Positions 12,448-24,561 of a stretch of DNA of 64,000 nucleotides are shown here, in pieces. Each line of letters opens with the position of its first letter. The stretch's first letter is position 1. The notes beneath the pieces are model-generated. The model worked only from the letters and a program-made list of their open reading frames with translations. It had not been told where the DNA came from and searched no databases. Source of the stretch: Parascedosporium putredinis. Taxonomy: Eukaryota > Ascomycota > Sordariomycetes > Microascales > Microascaceae. Where the stretch lies: positions 2,852,001 to 2,916,000 of the forward strand of contig CASHTG010000015.1 in NCBI GenBank assembly GCA_949357655.1, written 5' to 3'. Both the position numbers and the translations under genes were made by a program.

Positions 12448-14678
12448 TCACGTCCTCACAGTGGGTTCATCAGTATGAATAAACTCCTTAAACTTAAGGA
12501 GGTCGGTAGCCATCTTGATCTCGGGAGCCAAGAAGTCCTGAGCATCCTGGTCGTAGCTTGAAGGGTCGTTGCTATGCTGCTCGACATAAAGGCGGATCGT
12601 CGCGCCTGAGGAACCGGTGCCGGAGAGTCGTACGACAATTCGAGAACCTGATGAAAATCGGGCGTAAAGGCCCTGGTTCGAGGCAACGGAACCGTCGACG
12701 GGGTCCTTGTATGAGAAGTTCCCTGCCTCGGTCACAGTCCGGTCTGTTAAAGAGAAAAGAAAGCGATTAGTTTGACGATTCCGCACGCTCTTTGAATTAG
12801 ATGAACCATAGCGGGTTTCCTTACCTCCAATCTTGCTGCCAACGAACTTGGGGTCCGCGACAAGGTCCTTCAAGACACCAAGGACCTTGCTGGCACCGTC
12901 GCTGTCAACGTCCTCGTAGTCATAGCGGGTAAAGAAGGTTCGACCATAGACCTTCCAGAAGTCCTTCTGGATCTCCTTGATAGAGGGGCGGTTCCCTTCT
13001 CCTCTCCAAGGCCGGCGATGACATTCAGCCAAGCCACGATAGCCCAAAGACCATCCTTCTCACGGATGTGGTTACTTCCGGTACCGAAGCTTTCCTCACC
13101 ACAAATAGAAAGCTTGTTGGCATCAAAGAGGGAGCAGAAGAACTTCCATCCAGTGGGCACCTCGTAACACTCAAGACCCTGGGCCTTGGCGACCAGGTCA
13201 ACAGCACCACTCGTAGGCATGGAACGGGCTAGGCCTTGGACCTTGTTCTTGCGGAAGTAAGGGATGAGGTGCGCATGGTGAGCAATGATGGCGAGAGAGT
13301 CACCGGGAGATACGAAGGAGGCGGCGCCATAAATCATGTTACGGTCGCCATCGCCATCCGAAGCGGCGCCAAAGGGGATGTTCGCCCTATCAACAACATC
13401 GACAAGGCTCTTAGCATAGGTAAGGTTAGGGTCGGGATGACCGCCGTTAAAATCGGGACTCGGAACGCAGTTTTGCGTCGAGTTCTCGAGACCCAGCTCG
13501 GTCTCAAAAATAGCCTTGCCGTACGGGCCTGTGACGCCGTGCAAAGCATCAAACAAGACTCTATAGTCTGGGTGGTTCTTGAAGAACTTCTTGATGAGGT
13601 CAAAATCAAAGATATCCTTTAGCATCGTAACATAATCGGCGGTGCTGTCGACAATCTCGACATCGAGGGAGTCGCCATATGTCTGAAAGCCAATGGTGGA
13701 TGTGTCAATGTCTGGGATGGAGGCGATCTTGTAGCTAGTTAGGCTCTTCGAGACCTCATAGATTTTGTCCGTTACAGATTCCGGAGCAGGCCCGCCGTTG
13801 GCGAGGTTGTATTTGATACCGAAATCGTTGAGAGGGCCTGAACAAAATAGCCATGCGCTGGTCAGTACCTATGGTCTCCGTACGGGTATACACACTCAAG
13901 AGTTTCTGGTAGGGCAGAGAACATACCGCCGGGGTTGTGGCTAGCCGTCAAGAGGATACCACCGGTAGCCCCATACTTGCGGATGATGTGGCTGGCCGCG
14001 GGGGTGGAAAGGATGCCATTTTGGCCGATGAGGAGCTTCTTCACGCCATAGGCAGCACCAATCTTGGCAATCAGCTGGATCACCTCTGGGTTCAGGAATC
14101 GGCCATCACCGCCAATCACAAGAAAGGAATCTATTTTGTGGGAAAGAATTGTCAGAGCCTGATTTTGGGCGAGCACGCACTTGAAAAACCACTTGCACGG
14201 CCCGTGTACCGTCCTTCGTTCCATATACCGTCCTCGGTCGGGCTGCTTAGAGCTAGAAAGAACACTTGTGAAGCGTTCAAACCTGTTTTTTTCCCCTTCC
14301 TTTTCCTCCAATTGCTCCGTGAGCTAGAGGATGGTGGTACATGAAAGCCGGTACGCGAGGGGCAACAAATCCATGGGTAAAGATGTGCTCAAAGCCCGGG
14401 GGTCTTCTTACCTTTAACACCCTCGGGGATGGAAAGAAGAATGCTCGTGATGAAAGACTCGCTGTAGTGTTCCTTTTGGAAAACGGTGACCTTCTTTCGC
14501 AGACCGGAGCTGTAGAGAAAGAAAACGAGTTAACAATGCTGCTAGACCAGCGCAATGAGGGGCAAATTTGGGTGGGTGGTCGGAGGAGCACGAAAAGGAG
14601 GGGCACTGAAGAGAGCATGACGTACGTGCCGGCCTTTTGGTCTGTGAAGGGAGTAATCTGCACGGTCTTGATCTCCAT
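12448..14678 (-). CDS. PGM2: phosphoglucomutase
   Basis: Interconverts glucose-1-phosphate and glucose-6-phosphate in the cytosol, linking glycogen, trehalose and cell-wall UDP-glucose synthesis with glycolysis. Exons on the minus strand: 14626-14678, 14412-14509, 13927-14130, 12825-13837, 12448-12743. Product begins MEIKTVQITPFTDQKAGTSG. The phosphoserine loop reads GGILLTASHNPGG; the metal loop DGDGDR; the sugar loop CGEESFGTGSNH; the phosphate-binding domain RLSGTGSSGATIRLYVE. The end, FIHTDEPTVRT, is a normal C-terminus. Total about 554 residues, normal for the alpha-D-phosphohexomutase family. One frame break occurs at about 12994, where GLGEEKG(N)RPSIKEIQKDFW needs one more G in a short G-run. 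All introns have good GTANG donors and YAG acceptors. Confidence 0.95.
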
Positions 14679-17600
14679 GGCGAAGCTCTGCGCACAATCA
14701 ATTGATGTGTTGGTATACTAGGAATGAGAGAAAGCGCTTTGTTGCGTAGGCGGATGAGTCTGCCGAGGAGTAGTTGAGGCGATGGGAATGAAGAAAGCGT
14801 TTTTCACAGTTTGGGAGCTTCAAAGATGGAAGCGTGGATGAGAAGTGAAGAAGGAGGAGAGTGGGGGAAGGCAAGGTGGGGAGGGACCAGGACAATTCAA
14901 GGAAAACAGGTGGGAGGATAAATCTGAGGAAGACGCAAAGCTACTGGGCAGGTCCAGTAGGTGGGCCTGGATGGGTTTTATTTCCCAAGCTGTAAGAGGC
15001 GTACAAGGAGCTCACGAAGACGGATGAGCTAGCAGGGAGCTCTATGATTCGTGTCTCGCTCGCTCGCCATCTCCCTGCCCCTCTCCGAAAGATACGATAT
15101 CACGGATACATGTAACAGTACCGGATGTTGCCACACGCCCGAGGTGATAGTGCTTGCTTTCCTGAGCTAGGTGCAGATCGTATCATTTGTGTTGTCATCT
15201 ATTAGCGGCAAAGCTCAACGATGCTCCTTCCTGCTATCGAGGGCGGGGCGGGTGTTGAGCTCAGGTACATCGCACTTGTACAGACCAGACAAAGCCAAGC
15301 CGCTTCCCGCCTTCCAGTTTACGGTAATATTAACTACACTACTTGACTAGGTGGAAACCAGGAGCTCGGGGCTTCGAGGTTAACCTTGACTACTTGTCAT
15401 GGACAAAAAGACTGCCCAAGCTTCGATGCTGCTTGCCCAACCACGGGTCGTCTACCGGCTACCCCTCTCACCTCGCTATCTCTCTCTCTCTCTGAGAAAC
15501 CCCCAAAAACAAAGCACACTGATAGCCGGACTCGGGGCTCGGGGCTGGGCCGGGGAGGCTGAGCTTTGTTCTTCGAGCAATTTTTCGAAGCTTATCGAAA
15601 TGGAACTAGCGATATTGAACCCCAGAATGAGCGCCGCAACAAAAGCTGGCGTATCTCCAAAGCGGTACTTGGACAATACTTAGCTTGCGCGCGATTGACC
15701 GCCAAGGCAGGAGGCATCCATTGAATTTTGCTTGCTTGCATTTTGTTCAGCTACTTCGTGTGCGCCCGTTACAAAGAAGTAGCCTATGAAGTAGCAATGA
15801 CACTTGTGAGGTAATAGTGTGTATGGTATGGGAAGGGACGATGAGCCAGACGGGAAAGAGTGGACCTGCATCCATCTCAGCGCCTTGCCCATCGTTGACA
15901 AGGGTTGGTTGACGCCTTTGGGAAGTTCCTTGCGTGTGGCAAGTGGCAAGAGTTGCAACCATTGGCCGCGGGGTTTGCTTGTGTCACTCTCAGCATCTCC
16001 CCGACCTCGAATCAAGCCACTCGCTCTAGCGTACCAAGCGTACATCACCCACCCCTCCATCATTGATCCCTTCATCTCTCTATCTGAAATTACTTCATGA
16101 TCTGTACAGTGCAGAATGAATTGATCCAATTCCCTAGATAGATCCGGTTTTGGGGTCAGGCATTGATAATTTGTTCTTTGTTCTACGACTAACAAATTCC
16201 ATCAAATCTATATGCCGGACTCGAGCTTGATGAGAGGCACTCATGGCTGCTAGCTCGCAAAATAGCTACATTCCACACCAACGAGAGATGCTTGAGAGGT
16301 CAGGCTGTACCTGACGCTAGACTTTCCAGCCAAGGGCAAGCTCTATTACTGTCTCACCATTTTCCTCATCCTCGGCGTCATTATTTTTTCTACTCCTCTC
16401 GCTTCGATGATCCGTTCTTTGGAAGCCTGTAGGCGGTACTAAGGTTCCTTGTATTCTGGCTGGACTCACCCCCTTACCCTTCAGAGCCACCCTTCTCAGC
16501 TAAAGGACGATGCTAAACTTAAACAGAAATCAATTCAAGGCCGTGAGACGCCTTGGCAAACCCGCGGAAAAAATACACGCCCATCCCCCATCTAAAAATG
16601 CGGTCCTTTGGAAAGTCGGAAGCGCAATATTATCTGTTGGGGACAACAACCACGCCGCACACCTTCCGTAGTTTGTCGGCGTTTCCGGGAATAGACAATG
16701 AGGGTGTTGTTAGACCGAGTACAAAAGATATCCTTGACATTCCAAGTTGAACAAAAAAATTCTCTGCCCCCTTCCCCTTTGTTGGGAAAAGCGTTGATGT
16801 GACTCGAACTGGAGGGCATTGTTAGATGCTGCGTGTCGAGTATTTCGACTATGAGTGGCTTAACTTGACTCGGTTATCTGCCGCCCTGTTCCTTTCGGGA
16901 ACTAACCCTGAAAGCTGACTGGTCCGAGAGCCTCGCAGCTCTTTTTTCCTCTGCCCGTTCATATCCGAGACCTTGGGAGGCTCCGAGAGACAAGCTTCGA
17001 GTCCCGCCATCTTCGCTCATGGAGCTCCGGAGCGGGTGAGCGGTGGCCGCGAGAGGGTAGGAAAAGGATCAGATCTCGGCATCGCCAGTACCCAAGCTTT
17101 GACCAAATGGCAAAGAGGACAATCCGCATCTCACAAAGAGGTAGAGGAGGGGAAGAAAGAAACAGAAAAGCGCCTACCAGCAATGCGGAGCTCTCGGCGG
17201 ATGCAGGGTTCGCCCACGAGAGTGCGTTGCCCTGATCACTTTTCCTCTTCTTGTTGATCTATGAGCATGGCGGTTGAACATCAGAGCAGGGAACAGTCCT
17301 CAGGTCAGCGATATTCCGTGTAAACCAATTTACCTCTTGGGTCAAGAGGAATCCCCCAATTCGCTTTATTCGCTTTGGGCCACGCTCAGGAAGCCATTGT
17401 TTTGCGCATCATGCCCTTTCATTCATGCCCTTTCAAAAGACTCGTGCCTCAAGTCGGGTATTGTTTTTCTTAGTGCCATGCTTGGACAAAGTTGAGGCAA
17501 GAGAGTTTCTTGTCCAGAATATGTCAACAAAAGAGACTCCTCCATAGTTCATCTGAAAAGAATCTGAAGTATATTACGGAGTGATCTCGTCCCGTTCTCA

Positions 17601-17740
17601 TCAATCTCTCGACATCCAGCATCCAACACATCAAGCTTCACTTCAAAACAAGCTAACTACCCCTCTACACCCTCTCCGTTGAGATATATCCCACAAACAA
17701 CCAACTAACAAGACAGCAGACACAACCGAAACTTAGCAAC
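14679..17740. other. gene-free region
   Basis: No supported gene. The proximal 300 bases above 14678 are the probable PGM promoter and leader. Longest frames (15399-15683 +, 15680-16195 -) show no conserved features. A short direct repeat of ATGCCCTTTCA lies at 17410-17440, and a CT-repeat at 15477-15494. Confidence 0.5.
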
Positions 17741-18921
17741 ATGAGTCCCAACGACCCCTTCCACAACTACTACATGGCAGCAAGTGGGGCTATCACCCTG
17801 GGACTAGCCCTCTCCTGCCAGCGGAAATCATGACCCAGATCTACGCAGAAGCGATAGTAAGCGCAGCGAGAACGACATGCATCTTCCACTTCTTTATGCC
17901 GTCCTGGGACCTGTGCTCCCATCATATGACGCACCACACCCACCGCATCGTCTGGCAGACCTACATCGCTCCCGAAGCGCCGGGCGGCCGAGGTACATTC
18001 TTCCACAACCACGCCCACCAGTGTACCCAAATTACTAGGACTAACCTTCTGCAGCCCGTCGCCGAAAACGGGGACGACGGGGACGACGTGACGTCGGTGC
18101 GGATCGCCCTCGCCGCGTACGAGCACGATGGCATGCGCCTGGCCCTCAAGCGCCTCGCCATGTGTTACGGACTGCTCCGCGAGACCGAGTTTCTGCCGGC
18201 CTGGCTCGGCAATCTCCGGTGCCCCGCTAATCTCGCCGGGATCGAGAACGGGAGGCCCCTGGCCATCGAGCCCCAGGCCATCCACGAGCTGCCCTACCGC
18301 ACCGACAGGGTGCCCCTCGCCTGGCGCGGCTGCCGCCACCGGGAGGCGCCTAACCTCTTTTCCGAGTACATCTCCGTCCTCGCCATCACCGTACCCGGCG
18401 CGGACATGTGGCACGAGCCCGAGATCGACATGCTCCGCATTCTCGGCGGTTTGGCCTTCTCCACCCTCACCGAGCCCTCTTCTAGGATCCTGCGCAACCG
18501 CATCGTGGCGGACCGCGTGTCTAGCGTCCTCCTCGACTGGTCCAAGTTTGACCCGCGCGTTCTCCGCGCCGTGTTCCTCGACCTCCGCGCCTACATTGTC
18601 GGCGCCATGACCGACGACGAACTACTCGACATCGCTCGAGATATGTCTGCCCATCTTTCCCTCGAAGTGCTCTGCCTCGTCGGGAGCCGCGGCCGCATCC
18701 CCTGGCTGGATCGCCTGTTCCTCGGCGATTTAGATATCAGCCTCCTCGAAACATCACCGCAGATCGTAGACACCCAGGAGGGACGCCACCTTAACCCCAT
18801 TGCGCTGTTCAGGGGCGCGCTCCGGCCGGGAGGTAGGCTCATCCTCATCGACAGCACGGGTACGGCTATGACTGTGCCCCCGTTCGAGCTTCCTATCCCA
18901 CCAGTGTCTTTTGCCTCCTGA
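17741..18921 (+). CDS. unrecognised protein, possibly 2EXR/F-box-like N-terminus
   Basis: I do not recognise this protein. The clean frame from 17830 to 18921 codes for 363 residues, but an ATG at 17741 in good context opens MSPNDPFHNYYMAASG. One added G in the GGGG run at 17787-17790 joins it to GYHPGTSPLLPAEIMTQIYA and then to the long frame, giving about 393 residues with one exon. LPAEIMTQIYAEAI resembles the leucine-proline-glutamate start of fungal 2EXR or F-box domains, and MCYGLLRETEF resembles the VCRESR element of 2EXR proteins; both are weak resemblances. The rest is Arg/Asp/Leu-rich with many alternating helices, no signal peptide and no clear membrane segment. Third-position GC is very high, supporting real coding. 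The 5' side is a C/A-rich leader typical of fungal start sites. Confidence 0.6.
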
Positions 18922-19978
18922 GACAAGGCGCATGCAGCAGAAACACACATCTTTATATCTGCCATTCATTGCATTTTTTGGTACTGTTTGTTTTTCCCCT
19001 TCTATTATGTATCTCCGTGGTAACATGTGGTAGAAACTTCAAGAACGCTGTTTAGGGGAGGGAGATGGGAGGATGAGCTGGCGACGAGGGACGTTGCCGG
19101 AAATCGGAACGTAAACCGAACAATCACGAAAGAACTAACAATCAGAATATGGACGATTTAGGATATTATAAACACGAAATGGAAAGGAATTCCCTTTAGA
19201 TATTTCAATATGTCCATCATGAGTTCTAGACCCTTGAAAGAAGCTTGCGTAGTCTTAGTGACTGTCCTCCCAAGAACCATCTTCGGAGATCTTACACACG
19301 AGCGGGAGGCACATGTAACTCTCAAAGTCGACGCAACGTAGAAAAGCCATTGAATCTGGTGGAACAAGGAATTGGCATCCGTCCATGCTATACCTAGAGT
19401 AAAGCCAAACTGGGGGACGAACTGGTACAGAAAAGTCCTTGTCTTCAATATCATTGTCGCTTCACGCTTGGGTAGTTTCGAGATGAAGGAAAGCCTTTCA
19501 TATCCTTGATTTCACTGAACGTGATCCCACCAACAGCGCGTAATACTTCACTGCAGACTATTAGAGGAATGGGGTGCCTTTAGAATCGCATCTGTAGATG
19601 CACTATCTAGTAAAAGAAGCATGATGACGGCAGTCAACGGTAACTAACACGGACTCGGCTGTAAGCTGCAGAAAGACGAAGCCTAAACCAATCACCCTTT
19701 GGTTTTTTTCCTTTCTTTTTTTTTTTCGAAGGGTTCTTCTTAAGAACAGGGGACCTGCATCTCGGCGATCCGACTACTTTAAAAACTAGCTATGCTTTCG
19801 AGGTTATAGCTGCGGATTTCAAAAGAGTCTAGCTAGCCATACTGCACACCGGACCCCATCTTTCTTCACCCCTCGCCTAGATCAAGGATCGCGAGGAGGC
19901 GGGCTGTTTCGTAATATGAGGCTAGGTTGAATATCATAGATTCAACGGACTCAAACATGAGATAGTCCTTGCTTTGCC

Positions 19979-20000
19979 TTTTTTTTTTTTTTTTTTTTTT
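19979..20000. repeat. poly(T) run, 22 bases
   Basis: Uninterrupted T-run on the + strand. Its presence shows that long A/T runs are retained here even though coding C/G runs look shortened. Confidence 0.95.
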
Positions 20001-20804
20001 GGTAAGTAAAAGTAAACAAAGCGAGGGCGCACATTCGACTATAGAACTGTGCTGAAACATTGATACTGATCCATTGAAACATCTGCCTCATCCTCTTCTA
20101 CCATTTAAAATCTCTTCACCGATCTTCATAGATGGGGAGCTACCTCGGTGCCTGTATGTGATGTGATGTGAGTCGGAAAGCGAGGGCTTCTCTCGAGACC
20201 GCCTAGTCCACGCACCCAATGTCTCGGTCTTCTGTCTCTCCTTCCTAGAATCCTGAAGAACCGTATCCTCAAGATTTTCTTCTCGCACCGTTTCGACGAA
20301 TAAGACTGGGGTGGTTAGGAAGACAAATATATCCACTTGACGTGCATATCGTCGGCCGCGTCAATTGGGTTCTCGTTTCACGCCAGTTCATCCAGACGCG
20401 GTGTCGTAGGTGATAGTAGAGAGAAGGCGCTGCCACAAAGAGGGCGACACGCTGATCTGTGTAAAGCTTCGATACTGGGCGAGATGGATACACTATAGCG
20501 GGGAAAGAGAAAGCGTGTTTGTGACTCAAGGAGTGAACAGAAAATGGATATCTTTATTGGAAACCTAAGCTACGAATGACCGCCCAACGTCCTACTCCGA
20601 ACCGCACTAATCACCCGTCCAACTGAAACCGCCTTACTTTCCGCCGTTGACGCGAAATCGGAGAGAGAGAAAAACAAAACCTCCACTGCAGCCACATGCA
20701 TCAAACAATTATTACCGATCGTTGCCGCGTGATAGAATGGAGCGAAGCTCAAAGAGCTAGAGTATGAGGGAGAGAATGTGTGTGTTTGGTATGTGTGTGT
20801 ATGT

Positions 20805-20870
20805 GAGAGAGAGAGAGAGGGAGAGAGAGAGAGAGAGGGAGAGAGAGAGAGAGAGGGAGAGAGAGAGAGT
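20805..20870. repeat. (GA)n microsatellite with GGGA interruptions
   Basis: About 66 bases of GA dinucleotides broken into blocks by single extra G residues at regular spacing, preceded by a short GT-rich stretch (20778-20804). Confidence 0.95.
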
Positions 20871-21228
20871 TGAGAGGAGAAAGGGAAGGATTAAGAAAGG
20901 GACAAGTCCAAGGCTAGCCGAACTTGCAATGGAGGGCAGCTATGGCGGCGTCTTGGGCTTCTTCAGGTACCCCCGGCTAACATGCTAACGGAGCAAGGCG
21001 AGAGAGCGACGGCAGCTATTAAAAGACGACAGCAGCTGTTGCTGAGGGCGTAGGGGTATCACGGGACATCGTTCGTCCCTCAATGCCAGAAAGCCGATCC
21101 GGGGCGGTACCCTATGAAGAGAAAACCCAATAGCCTCCTCCCTCCGTCACAGGCGCACCGTCGTGACCAGAGGTGCGAGCCTCCTGCCTAGGACGGGCAC
21201 CGGTCCAAGCCAGTTCTTGCACCAAGCC

Positions 21229-22028
21229 TTAGATGAGGAAGGCGAAGAGGCCGAGAGCGGCAGCAGCAGCGCCGCTACCAATGATGACAGCAGAGGCGCC
21301 GCTCTCGTCGTTGCTGTTGGACTGGTCGTTGCTGCCAGAATCGCTCGAGGAGTCGTCGGTGGTGGTGGAGTCGCCGGTCTCGGTGGGAGTGGACTCGTCC
21401 GCGTCGCCGGTGCTAGTGGGAAGCTTGGTGACGTCGAGAGTACCACACTTGGCCTGGATGTTGTCCTCGCACTTGGGAAGCTCAACCGGGTTACCGGCGT
21501 TCTTCTCGACGCACTGCTTGAAGGCCTCCTGGCAGACGAAGGAGTAAAGGGAGTTGGAGTAGTACTTGAGGCCGGGCTCGGTGCCGTTGTTACAAGTGCA
21601 CGAGTACTCGAGGGTGTTCTGGAGCCAGAAGTCGTTAGTTACCATGATCCGAGAGAATCGTGCCCTCGGCCAGAACAGGCAACGGCAGCGCCGGACTCTC
21701 CACCCGCTGGGTGAGCAGTGAGGCAATCCGAGGTCGAAGGGAGGAAATAAGGCTTACGATATCACAGGTGTTCTCCTTGGGAGAGCCAGGGCAGAGGGCG
21801 GTGCAGGTATTGCGCTCACCCATGCACCAAGAACCTATCATCGCGGTACCTAGTTAGCCAAGCTCGCACGTCGCGGCAAAGCGGCGCATCGCCTCCTATC
21901 GCGCCAATTGATTTGGGTCACTCACCACGCTCAGGCAGGTCAACGGAGGTGGGATCAACAGTGAAGTCGGTGATCTTGGCGGCGGAGGCAAGGCCGGCGG
22001 CCATGGCGAGGACGAAGATGGAGCGCAT
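21229..22028 (-). CDS. secreted GPI-anchored Cys-rich protein, DUF7707-like
   Basis: Small cell-surface protein of a family common in filamentous ascomycetes; biochemical role unknown. Exons on the minus strand: 21926-22028, 21758-21834, 21229-21618, total 189 residues. The signal peptide is MRSIFVLAMAAGLASA. The mature part has WCMGERNTCTALCPG, NTCDI joined to NTLEYSCTCNNG, LKYYSNSLYSFVCQEAFKQC and a last Cys pair (KCEDNIQAKC), the spacing seen in DUF7707-type proteins. A Ser/Thr/Asp linker (TETGDSTTTDDSSSDSGS) and a terminal hydrophobic segment (AVIIGSGAAAAALGLFAFLI) preceded by Asn/Ser residues mark a GPI anchor. The second acceptor is chosen because ACTAAC lies about 15 bases before the CAG at 21619-21621 and the join restores CD..TLEYSC. 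No frame break. Confidence 0.8.
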
Positions 22029-24410
22029 GTTGTCTGAGTGGTGGTGGTGACTTCGGAGTTAAGAGAAGAGCTGCAATGGTTTGGAGCTTGAGAGGTATGA
22101 TACTCTGTAGAATGCGGAGAGAGGATTGACGATGAGAAGTGATGATGCGGAAGGGAAGGGAAGAGGGGAAAAAGACGGGGGAGGGTGTGAGTGAAGAGGG
22201 CAACGGTTTGAGGAAAAAGGTGGAGGAAGGGGAAGGGAGCACAGATCAGGTCCGGAGGCAGAGGATATCGTGGGACGGAAAGGGAAGGGAAACTGGGGGG
22301 GAGGTATTGTTGACAGGGGTGTACCGGGGGAGGGGACCTTTTGGGGGTGGGAGTGACGAAAGATTTCATGTTTGAGCTTCTTGGCCTCGGGCTGTCTTTT
22401 GGTTCTTTTTCTCTTTTGTTTTCCTTTTCTTTTCTTTTTCTTTTCTTCGCTTTCTTTTCTTTTTCCACTCTCTAATTACCCCGACGGTACCTCGTGGACA
22501 CCGTTCAGTTATTTCGCTACTGAGTGGGCTCACTGTTATTATTTTTCTCGGCGTAGCGCAGAAGCGCGGTATCAATTGAAAGTCGTTCACGGCCCGGCGG
22601 ACAAGAGACGGTACCTGGAGGGGGAAGAGCTTCAAGGGCACCAGACGAGCCAGATGAGGGCTAGCGAGGCAGGTACGGAAATCCCGTGGAGCGGCGATAG
22701 CGCGAGGGCTCGCCTTGATTTGCTTTACCACGGGAATACGGAAGTGCGCTACTCCCCCAACGCAATGCAAGCGTGGTGCCTCTCCAAGTAGGTCCAAGTA
22801 TTACGAAGTGGCTCGCCAACAGGTTGCTGCGACCCTGGCAATCTGGGACCGCGCCGGTTGCTCGTGCGACTTCGTACTTAGTGGGCGGGCCCACGATCGT
22901 AGTGTCTGGGTCACGGCTGTTTCGGGGTGCGTGGAATACTTCGTAGTAGTGTCTGTCCATGCTCGGAGAAAGCTCGTCACGCACTGCTCTTTCCCTCCCC
23001 TCCCAGGTCGACTAGCCTTTCTCGGCAGTCCGTGCCGTCTTGTTTCGCTGGCAGCTCTTGTTTGCGAGAAGGTGGATCGATTATTATTCTTTTCTATTCT
23101 GTTTCTTTTTCTTTTTCTTTTCTTTTGGGCTCCTCCAATCTATTTTGCCAATACGAAGACCAGCATTGGCGATGAGTTATTTTACGCCTATCGCGATCAA
23201 ATGCCCATTTGTGAGGGGTTGGTTCCTCTCAATGCCATTCTCCGATATCCGACGAGGTGGTTCTGGGTCGGTTCAACCGACCCATGTGAAGTAGAGGAGG
23301 AAAAGGAAAAAAAAAAAAAGAAAAAAAAAAAGGAAGAGAGCCCGGTATCAATCCATTTCCCTTGGAGGTTGGGCGTCGGAAACCAAACCAAGAGCTGCGC
23401 TAATACACCACACCAGCTATTACCACCAAGCAGAAGGGAAGGGAATGGCCGAGCCAATTCGATCAATTATAAGTCAGTCGATGCTAGCCCGATTGGGTGA
23501 GGGTGTCAACTCTTGGTCCCGGTTTCCTGTTGACTTGATAGCTCCATCCACAGCGCAAGTGGATTCGTCCAAGATGGAGAACGCGACGGAAGCAGCAACC
23601 CACAGCACCTTGCTGGATTCGCTCCATTCTCCTTCCCGAGGGCAGACAGCCTGCATCTGCATACATCGTAACTCGGCGGCGCGCTCCGTTGTCCTCGTTT
23701 GAAGAACATGATCGTCGTCATCAATCAATACTAGATTTGCAGACTTCCCGGTTTAGAGGCAAAAGTTCGAGTATCGCCTTGTTTCTGGCGGACCCTCACT
23801 TGCCTCAACAACCCACGTCCGGTCTCGACACCTGATCCATTGTCCCCCGAGTTAGCCTCAGCTCTTTGCCCCCTTGTCTTCCCCTTCGAGTGGTGGGTTC
23901 TTGGCGAAATGGCATTTGTGGAACCGTGGTCATGAAAGAAGCTGGTTTTTGTTTTCCCGCCTGTCCCCCACTGGGGCCCTCCCAAGTTGAGAGAAAGAAA
24001 AACCCTTCATCTTAGCACAGTTCCCTCCCCACCTGAAGAAAGGAAAGGGAAAAAAAAGACTCGGTGGTTTCTTCTCTCACCGGATACTTCCACTGCCTGC
24101 CTGCCTTTGCCCTTTTCGGGGGTGATGATCAGGTTCGCTGGCTGGCTGGCCCCGGCACTCTGCAGCGGTAAACTGAGTGCATGCATCCTGGATGCTGGAT
24201 CGATTGATATTATCTCGCTGACCGGCCCTTTGTTCTCAAGTCAACTGCTGCTTGCTCTCTAGTAAGAATCCCAGCCCCTCCGCCGTGGTTCGCCAAGTCA
24301 GGTCAGGCACTGTAGTCGTCCAGGTCGGTGGGAGGCATGGTGACGTCGACCAGGACCAATTGAATCATGGTCTGTGAGCTAATTCAGCACTACACGCACT
24401 GCACGCACCA

Positions 24411-24461
24411 TGATCAATTGATGTGGCTGGATCGATCCATTGGATCCATTGGATCAATTGG
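24411..24461. repeat. cluster of GATCAATTG / GGATCCATT words
   Basis: Overlapping near-palindromic words: TGATCAATTGATG, GGATCGATCCATT, GGATCCATT and GGATCAATTGG follow one another within about 50 bases. Single copies of similar words recur in most other gene-free stretches. Confidence 0.7.
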
Positions 24462-24543
24462 TAATACTTGTACATGTCAGAGATGGTTGGGCAACCGACC
24501 GATGTGGTTAACCAGCCAAGCCAGCTCAGGTCGACCCCTGGGC

Positions 24544-24561
24544 CTGGCCTGGCCAGGCCAG
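24544..24561. repeat. 18-base perfect palindrome
   Basis: CTGGCCTGGCCAGGCCAG reads identically on both strands, with no spacer. Could form a cruciform or be a chance product of GGCC-rich sequence. Confidence 0.85.

Larger units (their letters stand above)
18922..21228. other. gene-free region with simple repeats
   Basis: No gene supported. Contains a 22-base T-run, a long GA-repeat block, and otherwise AT-balanced unique sequence. Frames on both strands are short and without family character. Confidence 0.5.

Noticed and set aside
20805..20870. Arg-Glu repeat protein
   Set aside because: Translation of a GA microsatellite only.
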